A stretch of 64,000 nucleotides of DNA from Lactarius indigo (lineage: Eukaryota; Basidiomycota; Agaricomycetes; Russulales; Russulaceae), in contig JAFKAC010000002.1 of assembly GCA_025766275.1 (NCBI GenBank), positions 2,666,001 through 2,730,000 of the forward strand. Direction: 5' to 3'. Below are positions 11,101 through 27,317 of the stretch, piece by piece. The translations under genes were made by a program, and so were the position numbers. Below the pieces are notes generated by a model. The model saw only the letters and a list, made by a program, of their open reading frames with translations, ran no database searches and was not told where the DNA came from. Within the stretch, counting starts at the first letter, position 1; the number at the start of each line of letters is the position of its first letter.

Positions 11101-12599
11101 TGGCCCGCAGTCTGCGCTGGCTTTCGCACTCACCAACGAACGGCTGGCCCACAAACTTGACATCGTAAAAGCGCTGCTCGCTCACGGAGCAAATCCTGCT
11201 GCGCTCCGCAATCCGGAGCTCAACCCCCCTCACCGAGATATCGCAGCAGCCGACGACACAATGCTTCTATCACCACCCCCAACCACGACTCTGGAAGCTA
11301 TGGATCCAGCAACGCGGTGAGTTTCCATGTTTTTGCCAGATTTAATGCGTTGGTCATGTGTAATTCGCAAAGGTATTATATCTCACGAGCCGACGCGCCG
11401 CAGACTCGTCACTTGTCGACACTCCTTCAAAGATCGCTCTTCCGGCCGTTAGGTCGCGTCCGTTACGATATCGTCGGACAGGATCGGGTCTTCGAACAGC
11501 TATTTACTGTGTTAAATCAGCATTCTAGGACGCTTTCGACATCTCCCCTCGTGCTCTTGCTTTGTGGTGCGTCTGTATCTGGCGTTAACAAGATGTGCCA
11601 AAACTCTACTCCCCATAGGGCCCAGTGGTCATGGGAAGAGTTTCCTGGCGCGGAGATGTACGTTTGCTTCCGGAATGTTTCGTTGTGTGAGTTGAATTCG
11701 TTGTTTAGTCGGTTCTCTTCTCGGTGTTCCGACACACACTGTGAACGTAACAACTCTACAATCTACACACGATATATGGGACTCATATTCAATGAGCCCC
11801 TACGAGGTATGCTTTAGTTCACTAGGTCATGCTGCTGTACACATTTTTCACAGGAGTTGTCCGAGAAAACGCTTGCCCAGTTTCTACTAGAGAACGAGGG
11901 TAAGCGTTGCGTGGTGGTCTTGGATGTAGGGACCGAGTCGCTGTTCTAGCAAATAAACTCTAATGGGGAATTGCCCTACAGGAGATAGAGAAGGTCGAGG
12001 AACCAAGAGTATTACACTCGCTCTTAATGCCCTGGGAGATTGGTAGGAGTATCCCGGGCTTGAACCATTTGCTGTATTGTAACTCGGGTCATCTCAGGAC
12101 GCTGCTCACCAAAGACAGGCCACCGTCCCATCGACGTCCGCCAAGTGGTTTGGCTCGGCACGTCTAACATTGGACACGATCTTGTGTTTGAATTTTGCGA
12201 GACGTCGTCAGGGGCAAGTGTGAGTCACGAAGAATATTTGGAGCTTGTGCGGCTTTTACGCCCCAAAATATCGCGGTGTCTTGGAGTGCGTTCCACTTTT
12301 AGTGCTCGTAAATGTGTATCGACCCCTAATTTAACGCTCAGGCTTCGTTGAGTTCACGTGTCACAGCAGTGCTTCCCTTTGTGCCATTTACTGAAGCCGA
12401 ACTGATGGCGATCGCAACTGAAGGATTCTACTCCCAAGGTGGAGAACGCACCCTATCGGTCTCTTCCGATGTTGTGGAACGTATTTCGCGTAGAGCAATC
12501 GAATCCTACATACCCGAGGAGGGTGCCCGCTCGCTCCACCGTGCTATTTCTTACTTACTTACTGATGTACCAGAGCCTTTAGAACAAAGCAGTACATAA
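8169..12599 (+). CDS. CCCH zinc finger + ankyrin + ClpB-type AAA+ ATPase fusion protein
   Basis: Twelve exons (8169..8202, 8258..8719, 8757..10441, 10492..10602, 10646..11316, 11373..11566, 11619..11657, 11709..11806, 11854..11925, 11982..12042, 12098..12285, 12342..12599) join in phase to 1290 residues. A CCCH finger lies at residues 15-33 (Cys15, Cys23, Cys29, His33), typical of RNA-binding fingers. Residues 40-860 are Ser/Pro rich and likely disordered. An ankyrin-like pair follows (about 885-985). One ClpB/Hsp104-type AAA+ module ends the protein: Walker A 'GPSGHGKS' near 1053, Walker B 'VVVLDE' near 1120, sensor 1 'LGTSN', an arginine-finger region, and the ClpB small subdomain with sensor 2 'EEGARSLHR'. 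All ATPase residues are present, so it should be active. Ankyrin plus one ClpB module recalls animal SKD3/CLPB, but here there is no mitochondrial presequence. A role in mRNP or protein disaggregation is inference. The 37-bp intron 8720..8756 is unusually short. Confidence 0.85.
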
Positions 12600-13463
12600 T
12601 CTCCAGTGTTTTTGCATTGACGGCTACCAGTTTGTAGTGGTCGTCAATAGCTCATTGTCTACTCCCTGACCTGCGCGGTCAACGCAGTAGCAACCCCCTA
12701 AGGAAGTTTGAGGAGGCTTCTCGAGCTTGATATATTACTGCATTGTTCCGTTCAAGATTGTTCCGCCTTCACGCGGCTAATTCCGGACTGAGAACCGCGT
12801 TGCCGTTGTCAATGACCAGATCACGGCTTGCGCATACAGTTAGGCAATACGTTGACCGCACTGAATACTGAGCAGCGGTCGGTGTGCCGCATGCTGTGTT
12901 GATGGACATCTATCAAGTGAGGTAAAGCCTATACACAGGTACGCTGATACCCCTACACCTTGCTGGTCAGCTCGCGAATATGAATGCACAGCGAAAGAAC
13001 ATATGTTTGAGGCGTTGCGGGGCCGATCCTCGGTCTACAAGGTGACTGTCAAGGTGTAGAAGCCTTGTCATTTCCGGTCGATCCTCGGGGACGACGTTCG
13101 GGGTACTTTGGGGAGCAACCCAAAAAGCATCGGCGGCAATCCAATATAATAATAACTTGTCTGTGCGTGGCAATTTGATAACATGTGCCAGATCCTGATG
13201 CTGTTGATGCTGTGTTGAGCCGAAATCGTATTTGAGACCGTTACTGTACTTGTGCCCATCTTCATCATGATGGGGGATTATGTCCGAGGCCATATGTACT
13301 GACCTCCTCAGTTCGACCGCACTATCACCTCTTTCTTTCTTCCTTTTTCCTTTCTCTTCTCTCTCTCTCTCTTTCCCCTCCTTTCTCACCTCCCATCCCA
13401 CTCCTCACACAGTCGTTGTCTGTATTATGTACGTCGCAGTAGGAGTCCGTTCGCCATCGAGGC
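12600..13463. other. intergenic, no gene recognised; CT-rich leader
   Basis: About 860 bp between two plus-strand genes. A strong pyrimidine tract (13328-13400, including a CT repeat near 13356-13372) precedes the next gene and is a usual fungal promoter/5' UTR feature. Minus-strand frames across this tract are low-complexity shadows. Confidence 0.45.
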
Positions 13464-14501
13464 ATGTTGTTCGGGTCGGCCAACCAGACGCGAGCTCCAC
13501 GACACAATCTACGGGCACCCCCTGTGCCGGCCTCTGGGCCTCCTCCAATTCACCTATCCACTTCGGCAAGGTCACTAATAGGATCCCTGACTGTAATTGG
13601 AGCCATTTTTTTGGGTGCGTGAAATCACAAATTTTGAGGGCCTGATACTGAAGTTTCGCCAGCCTTCGTTGCGTGGAAGATACGTTCCAATTGGAAGCGC
13701 AAGAAGGCCCGCAACGTTCCCGCGCGTCTCTCGATTGTGTATAAAACATCGGAAAAGCCAACTATAGTTTCTTTAGTTGACTCGGGAAATGTCGACGAGC
13801 CCAGCAAGGCCGCCTTACAGCCACCTGTTCCCTGTAGTCCAGTTGTTGATTGGGCGACGCAAGTCAGGAGCGTTAAGCTTCCACCAGGTGTCACCGTACC
13901 TCCCACTGCCATCACAGCGCCATCCCGTTCACCAAGACACCAGAGTGAATACCCTCCGACACCACACAGCGGCCCTTCGGTGCCGCCGTTCCCATCTCCG
14001 CCTCCTACTTATCGCGTCCTTGGACTCCAGACCGTCCCACTTCCTCCTCCCCCACCAGATTCGGCTACTGCTGCCATTCCGCCCCCTACCCCCATGTCTA
14101 GGAAGTTCTCCGAGCCTACCTCCACCCCATTGCGCGAATCGTTTGATTTGCCACCAGTGCCCAGCCCGCGCTCCGCGTCCTTTAATTCCGACACGACCAC
14201 TCCTCCTGCGCCTCGAACGACGGCTATCCCGGCTGTATTCGCCCCCAAGGCCCTACCACGGCTCATGCTTGTGTCGACCACGTTCCAGCCAACTCGCGAT
14301 GACGAGCTCGGTGTGCGTGCGGGCGAGACACTGCGCTTGCTGAAGGAGTTCGAGGACGAGTGGTGCCTCGTACAGCGCGTCGGCCGCCCCGATGCGGATA
14401 AGGGAGTCGTGCCACGCTTCTGTTTAGCCGATCGTCCACGCGTTATTAAGGGTCGCGTATCACTTTCGAGCCTTACTTTCAACGGTGCCCGGCGCAAGTA
14501 A
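13464..14501 (+). CDS. single-pass membrane protein with C-terminal SH3 domain
   Basis: Two exons (13464..13614, 13663..14501; 48-bp intron) give 329 residues. An in-frame TAG at 13438-13440 supports the ATG at 13464. One membrane span is seen at about residues 34-56 ('LTVIGAIFLGAFVAWKI') and is interrupted by the intron, followed by a strongly basic stop-transfer ('SNWKRKKAR'). A long Pro-rich linker (about 75-240) leads to an SH3 domain at about 255-312 with its ALYDY-loop region degenerate, the acidic RT loop 'RDDELGVRAGE', 'EDEWCLVQRVG' and 'KGVVPRFCL'. N-out topology would place the SH3 in the cytosol. Yeast Fus1 has the same TM-then-SH3 order, but the ectodomain here is very short. A role as a polarity or fusion scaffold is inference only. 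Confidence 0.8.
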
Positions 14502-14991
14502 ATCCACACACGGTGACCTCCCGACGTTCGCTATGCGATACCTAAATGCTGGTGTTGTTAACACTACCCACCCCTCTCTTGTATTACTATTACCCTTCCA
14601 CTTATTTATTCGTATTGGTATGTTCTATTGCGCCACTTGATTGGGTCCAGAGGACGGTCAAGCGACATTCTTCCTCTGCCTTCGCTTTATCTATTGTCTT
14701 CTTCAGATACCTCGCACTGGGTGCCTAACTTCTTCAAACCTCCGCTTAGTCGGACCTCCCGATTAAACCCATGGCGGTTCTTCATCTTCCTGTTATCAGG
14801 CATTGATTGCGTAGTCGTACGGTGACTTGTTTGTACTGATTTGATTTATTGCAAGGAGATGACTTGCCCTCATTGTCCATTGTGGTATGGCGCACGGAAG
14901 TAAACAAGCAGAAGTTATTTCCAATGAATGAGGGTAGCAAAGATATATTATAGAGGAAGAATTGCAGGTCATAAAGACTATCTACTATTTA
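14502..14991. other. convergent 3' region, no gene recognised
   Basis: About 490 bp between the ends of the TM-SH3 gene (plus) and PAM17 (minus). AT-rich segments suit two 3' ends. No convincing frame. Confidence 0.4.
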
Positions 14992-15875
14992 TTACTGGTC
15001 CTCGGGCCACTGTGATTTTCGTTTATACCTGGCTTGATCCCTCAGCCACTATATCCCAAGTCGTCAATAGAACTCAAAAAAGTACAGTGGAGTGGGTCAT
15101 ACCTGTCTATATTGATGAAGGGAACCAATCTTTTCACCTGTAAGAGTGGTACACTTCAATACATGTCAAAATCGAATCAGGAGGTGCTTGCCGTAGAAAT
15201 CTGGTACGGGATTAGTAGCACTCTGTGCTGTAGGGTCGACGCGATTTCTGACGATATGTTGGTGAAACTCGCGGTCCCGTGCCTCTATAAGGGCCATGGT
15301 TCGCCGGTGCGTCGCGCGCCAAAGTGCCGAGCCGAGAACGGGACCAACGAGGTACCCCGCGCCTAGTAATGGTGTGTGAATAGGAGAAGGTGGTTCGACA
15401 AACAAAAGTACATGCCCATGCAGCCCAGGGTTGCACCGCCGAAAAAGAGAAGTGGATCGATTCCCTGAGGGGAAGTCAGCGATAGGTACGCATATGCGGA
15501 ACATTTGGACCCACCATTATAGGCTTAGTTGCGTCCAATTCCATGGAGCCAAAATACGCTGCGCCGCCCGCTAATCCTGCCAGCACACATGGTACCGTTA
15601 ACGCCTGCAAGGGAACATATTAGTCACGCAGTCGAGGGTGGTGCAGAAAAAAAAACCAAAAAGAGAGTGAAACATACTATTTCCCATTTCCGCTTTGCCC
15701 GCCGAATAGTGAGGTATTCTGACCAGGGCAAGGAGTCCCTAGCAGCCGCGGGTACAGAGGTCGACTTGGAACGAATTGATGATAAAATAATTCCCCGAGC
15801 ACAACCTACGACCGCGTGTCGTCGCGAGACACAGAGCAGAGCTGGTGGCAAAGGCCGAAGGGAAGGAGCAGCCAT
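14992..15875 (-). CDS. PAM17: mitochondrial import motor subunit Pam17
   Basis: Pam17 is an inner-membrane subunit of the presequence translocase-associated motor (TIM23 complex). Six minus-strand exons (15678..15875, 15515..15604, 15416..15464, 15192..15362, 15103..15137, 14992..15048) give 199 residues. The N-terminus is basic and Arg/Ser rich without acids, as expected of a mitochondrial presequence. Two membrane spans follow, then the diagnostic block 'NRVDPTAQSATNPVPDFYG' and 'EKIGSLHQYRQWLRDQ'. Intron 4 (15138..15191) must begin with GC (GCAAGC) to join 'DFYG' to 'EKIG', so it is a GC-AG intron. Intron 3 (15363..15415) is also best read with a GC donor (GCATGT); the alternative is a GTTTGT donor 12 bases downstream, adding four residues. 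It shares a 198-bp promoter with the SNF2 gene. Confidence 0.9.
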
Positions 15876-16073
15876 GGCGGTTCGATTTCTTGTGCGCGTT
15901 GGTCAGATACGAAGATTAGCCACGTGCCACGTGCGTTCTCACGTGCCATCGCGCAGCTCACTCCCATCCTCGCACCCATCTCCCATCTCGAGGGCAGGTA
16001 ACAACCGTACCGCAACTGCTGATAGTTCTTGCGGGCCAGGTCTCTAGTTGCACTCGAGCACGAGCTGAGAGTT
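15876..16073. promoter_or_regulatory. divergent promoter PAM17/SNF2 with three CACGTG boxes
   Basis: Three perfect CACGTG palindromes (E-box; core of Cbf1, Pho4 and USF-type bHLH sites) sit at 15921-15926, 15928-15933 and 15940-15945, within 25 bp and midway between the two start codons. Such clustering is unlikely by chance in a 198-bp interval. Cbf1-type factors drive many mitochondrial genes in fungi, which fits PAM17; which gene is controlled is not shown. Confidence 0.6.
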
Positions 16074-20577
<4,504 letters not shown>

Positions 20578-20877
20578 ACTGTACCCTAGGCACGTTACTT
20601 CCTAGTTAGTCGCGTTTAGTTTTCTTCTGGACGGGAAATTCAAGAAATCTCCAAGTCATCATTTCTACCTCGACAGACGAAGTAAAGCAAGTGAGTAATT
20701 AAGTGGGTGGATACCGACGTTATCGTTTCGTGAGAAAAATCATGACAGAAAGACTACTACAGAGTGCAAACGGTAAAACACGAGTTAGAGGGCGAAAGTA
20801 TGATACAACACAAATATGCAATAGATCGTATATATGGAACGTCCAGCGAGGGGATAGAGTCACTGGTCTTGCCCCCC
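20578..20877. other. convergent 3' region
   Basis: 300 bp between the stop of the SNF2 gene (plus) and the stop of the flippase (minus). AT-rich and without a supported frame. Confidence 0.45.
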
Positions 20878-23800
20878 TCACTGCTCTCCAGAAGGGACTT
20901 TCCGTCGGAGAGGATGACGGAGCGAGCGTAGCAGGGTGCTCCCGCGGCCCTTGGTCTGCGCGAGAGGCGATGGTGCTACGCCGGACAGGTTGCTCTGCAT
21001 GCGGCGTATAGCGACGCCGTTTTCCTCCTGTGCAAAGTCGTATCCGCGCGACTGGGAGCGCACGCCCGTGGACATGTCGATCTGACTGGCGTGGAACGAC
21101 GGACGACCGAGCGGCTCCCCAGCTGCCGCTGTGGCGCTATGAGGTGTGACGGGGGTTATTGGCGAGCGGGCTTCTTCCTCTCCGTGACGCAGGTATGCCT
21201 CGTGGATGAGGTCCATGTTTGGTTTGAGCTTGTAGTTCCAGTTTAGGATATCGAGGTCATTAGGGTGGAAGCCGAAGGACCACGCCATGTAGAGGTACCT
21301 CGGGAGGAGAGCGAGTAGGACCGTTATAGGAAGACCGAACCAAAAGATGGGGGAGCGGAACAAATAGTGGACGTTGCCGTAGACAGGCGTGGTGAACCAT
21401 CCAGGAGAGATGAGGGAATAGATGGCCTGTTGAAACACGAATCAGAACGATTATCAAAGAAAGAGGTGCCCGGTCGTACAGTGTATGCCCAGATGAGCAC
21501 AATGCCAATGAAGACAGAAAAGAACACCCAAGCGGTCCAAACTCTGGTATTGAGTCCGTTGAACAAATTGGCAGCCATGGCTGCAGAGATGGCCATCGTC
21601 GTGGAGAATTCGTACTGAGCGACACCGAAGCCATCATTCCGGGCGGAAGGAGAGAAGTACCCGTAGAGGAGGATGAAGAAGATGAGGGCAGACTGTAAAA
21701 CGTGAATCATTATTCACATCGTCAACGAGCACGATGACAGTCGACTTACTTGTACGACACCATCGAGCATGAAGACGGTGAATAGCTTTTCTCCAAACCA
21801 TTTTCCTTCTCGTCCATAGCGATACAATTGTGGGAGTGCCATCAATACATGATCATCTACAAAGCTTGGTCAGTTCGGCACCACTGACACAAACCGTTGT
21901 ATACGAACCAACAATTCGGTCAAACAACCCGATGGCGATGACAGGACATAACGTCCAGAAGGAATTCCAGAACAACAAATAGGTATACTCAAACACGCTG
22001 GAATGAGGGGGAGGAGCGTTAGGAGAAGTATCTGAGGGGAACGTAGTCACACTTACTAGGCTGAGGACCAACCACAATAGATCATGAACCACCATAAAAC
22101 GCCAATGCAGATAATGTTCTTATAGAAGAAATTGTTGATCCTATCATGAAATCATTCAGCATCGCCCTGCCAGCGATATTGTGATAGACCTACATGTTGC
22201 CGTTGCGTGCATACGACCAATGTCCATGGACGAGCAACAACCGTTTTAAGAACCGGAACTGGGCAATCGAATAGTCCGATGCGTTGACCGCTTGCAGACC
22301 CTCCTCTCCAGAAATGCCGACGCCAACATCCGCCGCCTGAATCATGCTAACGTCATTTGCACCGTCGCCGATTGCGAGAGTCATCGTGTCAATGCCGTCC
22401 TTGACAAGGTTCACCACCAATGCCTTCTGTTTCGGGGACACACGGCAACACACCACGCCTTCGCACTCCATCGCAAGTCGGAGAAGCAAGTGCTTGTGGA
22501 GATCATCGCTGAGAGCCTAGAAGACCGGCGTCAAAGGTCGACAGTCGGGAGAAAAGTTTGGAAAAGGTTTGCTCACGTCTGTAAGGGCTAATCCGTCGAT
22601 AACCAACACATATCCGCCAGGACGTTGACCGTTCTGTGAACCAACGAGTGATGTGACACCACTGCTGACGCGGTGAAGTGGATACAACTGCGTGCCGCGC
22701 GGCGGAGCGCCCTCTGCATCAAGAGCGCCAAGAGCCTCTGGGTTGACCTCGGGGTCGCTGGTGATACCGCTGCTTGGGAAATACTCCTCAGCCGCACGTA
22801 GCATCTGCGAGTAGATGGTGGCGCCATCACTGCCTCCACGAATAATGATGATATTTGCGTCACGACCAATGAGATTTGTGCTGTGGCCGATGGCTGGGCA
22901 CCAGGGGTATGAGTACCGAGGTCAGACAGAAATTTAAAGGATAAACAAACCGATGGCGGTCTCGAGCTTGTCGCCTGTCAGGACCCAGATCTTGATGCCC
23001 GCCTCTTTGAGATCGGCAATTGCTTCGGGAACACCGTCCTGAAGTTTATCCTTCGATCGCAGTTGCACCCAAGAGTAGCAAGCCTTGCTCGACCTCGTCA
23101 GACACGCGCCCGATCTCACTCTCCCGGTCTTCAATTGACGCTAGCGCCCCCTGATACCGCGCAACCCAGGAGTTGTACTCGGTCCTCGGACACAACGCGA
23201 TATGCAAGGGTGAGCGTGCGGAGACCCTCACGAGCAAACGCGTCGAGTTGGTCCTCGGTCGCCGCCTTGAGTTCTTCGCCGCCTGGGGCAAGCCGCTCGA
23301 AGATGACGTTGTCCGCACCCTTGCTGAAAAGCAAGATGGGTTTGTTCTCTGGTTGACCGTCCTCGCCGAGCTGACGAACGAGGACACTCATGCGCTTGCG
23401 GGCACTCGTGAACTCGAGTATATTGAGTAACCGGAAGCGAAGAGGCTCGCGTGCAAATGGTGTGCGCAAGGAGAGGACATCGCGGTCACGACCTTGGAAC
23501 TCGAAGCCAATGTCGGCGGCCGCTTGAACGAGAGCAGCCTCATCCGGACTTTGAGCCTTGTATTCAAGTAGACCCGACTTTGGGTTGATCCCGGCAAGAA
23601 CGGTGTGACAGAGAGCGAGGGTCGTCCAAAAGTGTCCGTGGCGATCACGATTAGGTGACCGAGGATCAGCGACAGCTGCATCCAATTCGCGGGAAAGCTG
23701 AGAAGAACGGAAATGTCGGAGCACGCCACCAGATAGCTGAGTGCGCTCAGGCTCGACGGCCGGGTCCGCTGTTTCTCGTGGGGGACCCACATCGGAGCCC

Positions 23801-25608
23801 GTCACAGTTGATGGGTCTGGTGACTTTTTGTCTTCAACAGCTTCTACCGGTTCCTCATCGACGTATGTCTTCCCACCAACAGATGCCCCTCGGAACACCA
23901 TCGCATTCTAGTTCGTTCACATTAGCCGACTGAGACCGGAGGCAAAACTCTAAAAACCCACCTGTGTCAGCGTTCCGGTCTTGTCCGAGAAGATGTATTC
24001 AATCTGCCCAAGGTCATCAGTAAGAGGTAAACGTCCGCGCTAGGGCTGGCGAGTCCGTTTTCTTGTAGTAGATATCCATATCAAAGTAGATGAATGCGGC
24101 CTGACATGTTCGGACAGCCTCAATCGAAATGTAAAGCGAAATGGGGACAATGTTTTGGAACCTGAAAAGGTTCGATATTAGTCAGTGGGTGGGCGTGTCG
24201 GCTAGCAGCACCCAGTCAAGACTACGTACGTGATGAGCGCAAACGCAAAGGTGATAAGCCCATTGATGGACGGGTTGTCGTCACTACGGTTATCACCCCA
24301 AAGCCAGGGCGCCTGCTTCGGGTAGTAATGATGTTCCAGAACGGAGTCGACTATGGCGCAAACTACGGCCATGACTGCGAGAATTGCTAAGTTCGCCAAG
24401 ACCATGGGGTTCATCTGTCGCTCAACCTTGCTGCGCTTACTGGGGGTACCGCCGGCGTTGAGAACGAGCTTGGTGTCCAGACCCGTGTACATGACGATGC
24501 CGATGACCCACGCCGTGTTGCGTAATACTGTGCCACGTAATAACGTTGTTTGCAAATCGACCGGATGCCGCTCGCCATTGATGACTACGGCCGCGTCGAG
24601 CTTATGCATCAGAACCTCGGGACGATCACACTCGATCTCGAAAACGTTTCGCGGGTCGGCGCAATCCGCAGCCGAGCGCAAGTGGGTGAGCGCTGGTAAT
24701 GCATTCCGAGACTTGAGATTGGTCTCGCCGTCCAAATTTTTGGTCTCGACAAAAGCGACGTTCTCGTCTTCGCTAGTAGCGCAGATGAGTATGTCAGCAG
24801 GGATGCTGTCGTGATCCGTGATCTTGACAAAGTCGCCGATGCGCAAGTCTTCCCAGGTGGAATGCTTCCAGTGCGGCCGAGACCCTGCAGCGTTCTCTGG
24901 AGCGAGAAAGTCGTCATATTCGACGTCTGACGTCTCGCTGATGGCCGGGCGAGCGCCCTTCTCTAGAGAATCGGGTAGGACGGAGTTTGCGAGCGCTTGG
25001 ACGTCCTTGTTCGCCCCTTTCCCTTTGCCGAATCGCTTTTTGAGAGCGCGGACAAACGTTTTGCTCTTTGGGGCCATGGGATTGTGATTCATGTAGCCCT
25101 GGACCCTCAAGAATTCGAATTTCGTTAGAGTTGACGGTCCTATCGGCATGATGTCGCTTGATGTCTTCATAAGCGTCCTTGATTGCTGTCATGCCAAGGA
25201 CGACGATCAAGGGGAGGAGGACTAGTCCGGGAGAGATGGTAGAAAACTTGGGAAAGAATTGGAGAATAGCAATAATGAGGAAAAAGCTAGACGACCACGA
25301 GCGGTCAGTGCGATGGATGCGGAAGATGGGTAGATGGCTTACACATTAGCGATACGGCGGAATTGCTCTAGTAGATTACGAGGAAGGAACGTGAAGAGGG
25401 TGTACTTTGAAGTGATGACCTGATTGGAGTTGTACTGGTGCTCCTTGAGAACCCGGTGTTTCTGGTCAAAATACGACTCGGGAAGGGGTTCGTTGATGAA
25501 GATGGTGCGGGGCGGTCCGGGAGGCCGTCTGCGCACAAAGAGGTCCTCTATCGAAAAGGAGGAGATGAGCCTATCGTACCAGGCTATGAAGCCTGTTCGT
25601 TTCGGCAT
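20878..25608 (-). CDS. P4-type phospholipid-transporting ATPase (flippase), four frame breaks
   Basis: P4-ATPases flip aminophospholipids to the cytosolic leaflet, usually with a Cdc50 partner. Eleven exons: 25343..25608, 24230..25286, 23962..24161, 22951..23907, 22577..22893, 22194..22516, 22057..22140, 21909..21997, 21750..21856, 21480..21692, 20878..21426. About 1385 residues result if four surplus bases are skipped. Family marks: '[13 protein letters not shown]' near the start, 'NLDGETNLK', the P4 hallmark '[11 protein letters not shown]', the phosphorylation site '[11 protein letters not shown]', '[11 protein letters not shown]' and a ten-helix layout. The four breaks need one base skipped each, near 25097-25099, 24020-24030, 23181-23182 and 23050-23051. 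At three sites the surplus base duplicates its neighbour. Strong conservation on both sides argues for sequence errors rather than a dead gene, but a pseudogene cannot be excluded. It looks closest to the DNF/ATP11 branch; that placement is tentative. Confidence 0.85.
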
Positions 25609-26001
25609 GACGGAGGGGGAGTGAGGGAAGGAGGGAAGAGGTAGAATACAAGTGACGCCGAGGACAAAATGGAGGTGAGTAATATGAGGGTAGGGGATCC
25701 CCGGAACACACACAACCCGAACAACACCGCACTCCGTTCCGACGCGTTGCCACGCCGTATTACGCATCCGGCGTCCGGTCCGTTCTCATGTCACTCCGCG
25801 ACATCATCGCCATGACTCATCAGTCTCAGGCCGAATCAATTGATACGAAAATGGTATAAAAAACACTGAGCGTTCGATCAATCAATAACTAACAATCAAG
25901 CAAGTGTACGCGTGGGTATCCAAATGAGCGGACGCCTTTATTGATGCCATCAACCCTTTTCGAGTGCGGGACAAGTCGGCACACAGGGTTTGGGAGCTCT
26001 T
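25609..26001. other. intergenic between two minus-strand genes
   Basis: About 390 bp holding the flippase promoter and the septin 3' end. A TATA-like stretch (ATGGTATAAAAAA) lies near 25851-25863. No gene seen. Confidence 0.4.
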
Positions 26002-27317
26002 TCATGCTTGCTGCGGACGGGCGTTCTCCTTGAGCGCCAGGAGTTGTTTGGACCGGAAGGCTTCATAGTGAATCTGGGCGGTAGTTTCGATCAGATCTTG
26101 CAAGTGTGTCCTAAAAGAGTCATCTGTGTCAATCGCTGCGTTTGCGGTCGTTCAACTCCTTACCTCGTCAGGAAATTACGCAGCGACACAAACTCGCAAT
26201 GCGTCTCATCCTCAACATTCACCACACCCCAACGATTTTTCCTTGCGCGCACAGCTTTGCCACCGATATTCACTTCCCTTTCAGAACCAACCACCGCGAA
26301 TGGGATCATGTTCTGCACGTATGCGACAATTCAGTTGCGCTGGACGATAATTCTTTTTTGGAAATGATACGCACCCGAATGCTCTCGTTGAGTTGCACTT
26401 CCTCTTCGTCGTACTCGTCAGTGTCGAACGGATAGAGGCGGATGCTGTGGTGGAAGAGTTCCGCCCGAATCTAGAACCCGGCGTTGAAATCGTGAGTACA
26501 CGGTCACCTTGATCCAATGGAACACTAACCTTTTGCTTGAAAGACTCGCGCTCCTCCAGCGTAAGGCTGTCCGCCTTGGCGATAACAGGAACGACGTTGA
26601 CAACCTCACTCAACTTTTTCATTACAATCACAGTCGATAGGTCGGAGAGAGTGACCGGTAGGGTTAATGAAGTAAAGACAACAATGGATACGGGTGTCTT
26701 GGATGTAGCGGTCGCGCATCGCTGTGAGCTCCTTGCGCAGGTAGGCGCTGTGCTGGTCTTTGATGTACTTTATAATTGGATCCCAGCTGCAATGACAACA
26801 TATAGATTGGTATACTTGCCAAAAAAAAAAGTAACAGAGACACCACGTACCAGTTCTCATTGTTGACCTGGTCACCGTAGCCGGGGGTATCAACAATATT
26901 AAGGCGCAGTCGCACGCCATTCTCAGTGATAACTACATGTGTTCATAATACGTTGGTGGCGTCGCAGTTAGCAGTGAAACCAAGGGGGGAAAAAAAGTCA
27001 ATACCATGAGAGACCGTTTGAATCTCGGTAGTTTGGCGCACGGGCTCATTTGCCTCGCGCCTCCCCTTTGAGTCGATGAGGTGCGACGCGAATATGGTGT
27101 TGATAAGGGTCGACTTTCCCAGACCGGTCTGACCTAGAAGCCAGAGGCGGTTAAATCAAAAATTACATCTCCATGAAAACTGTTTGAGGGACGCACCAAC
27201 TACAATGACGTTGAACTGGAAACCACGCTTGAGCAGTTTGTGCTCAATTTGTTGGGTAATCGAGTCAAAGCCGACATAGGAGGTGGCACGAATTTCTTGG
27301 ACGTCTGCGGTGGCCAT
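26002..27317 (-). CDS. CDC10: septin, CDC10 type, one frame break
   Basis: Septins are GTP-binding filament proteins of the bud neck, septum and hyphal tip. Seven exons (27197..27317, 27005..27133, 26851..26932, 26530..26786, 26375..26470, 26164..26312, 26002..26110) give 313 residues. Seen: G1 'GQTGLGKS', G3 'DTPGYGD', G4 'AKAD', and the septin element '[17 protein letters not shown]'. The protein ends soon after this element ('[13 protein letters not shown]') with no C-terminal coiled coil, and starts with only about 17 residues before the polybasic region, which is the CDC10/AspD pattern. At 26632 one surplus base must be skipped to join 'SLRPID' to 'VIVMKKLSE'. CDC10-type septins are normally single copy, so an insertion error is likelier than decay. 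Confidence 0.9.

Noticed and set aside
14928..15366. Plus-strand frames across PAM17
   Set aside because: They are antisense to exons with a clear Pam17 reading.
25097..25145. 37-bp intron with a good CTAAC branch site in the flippase that would also repair the frame
   Set aside because: It would remove 12 residues that match the conserved P4-ATPase block; a single surplus base explains the break better.
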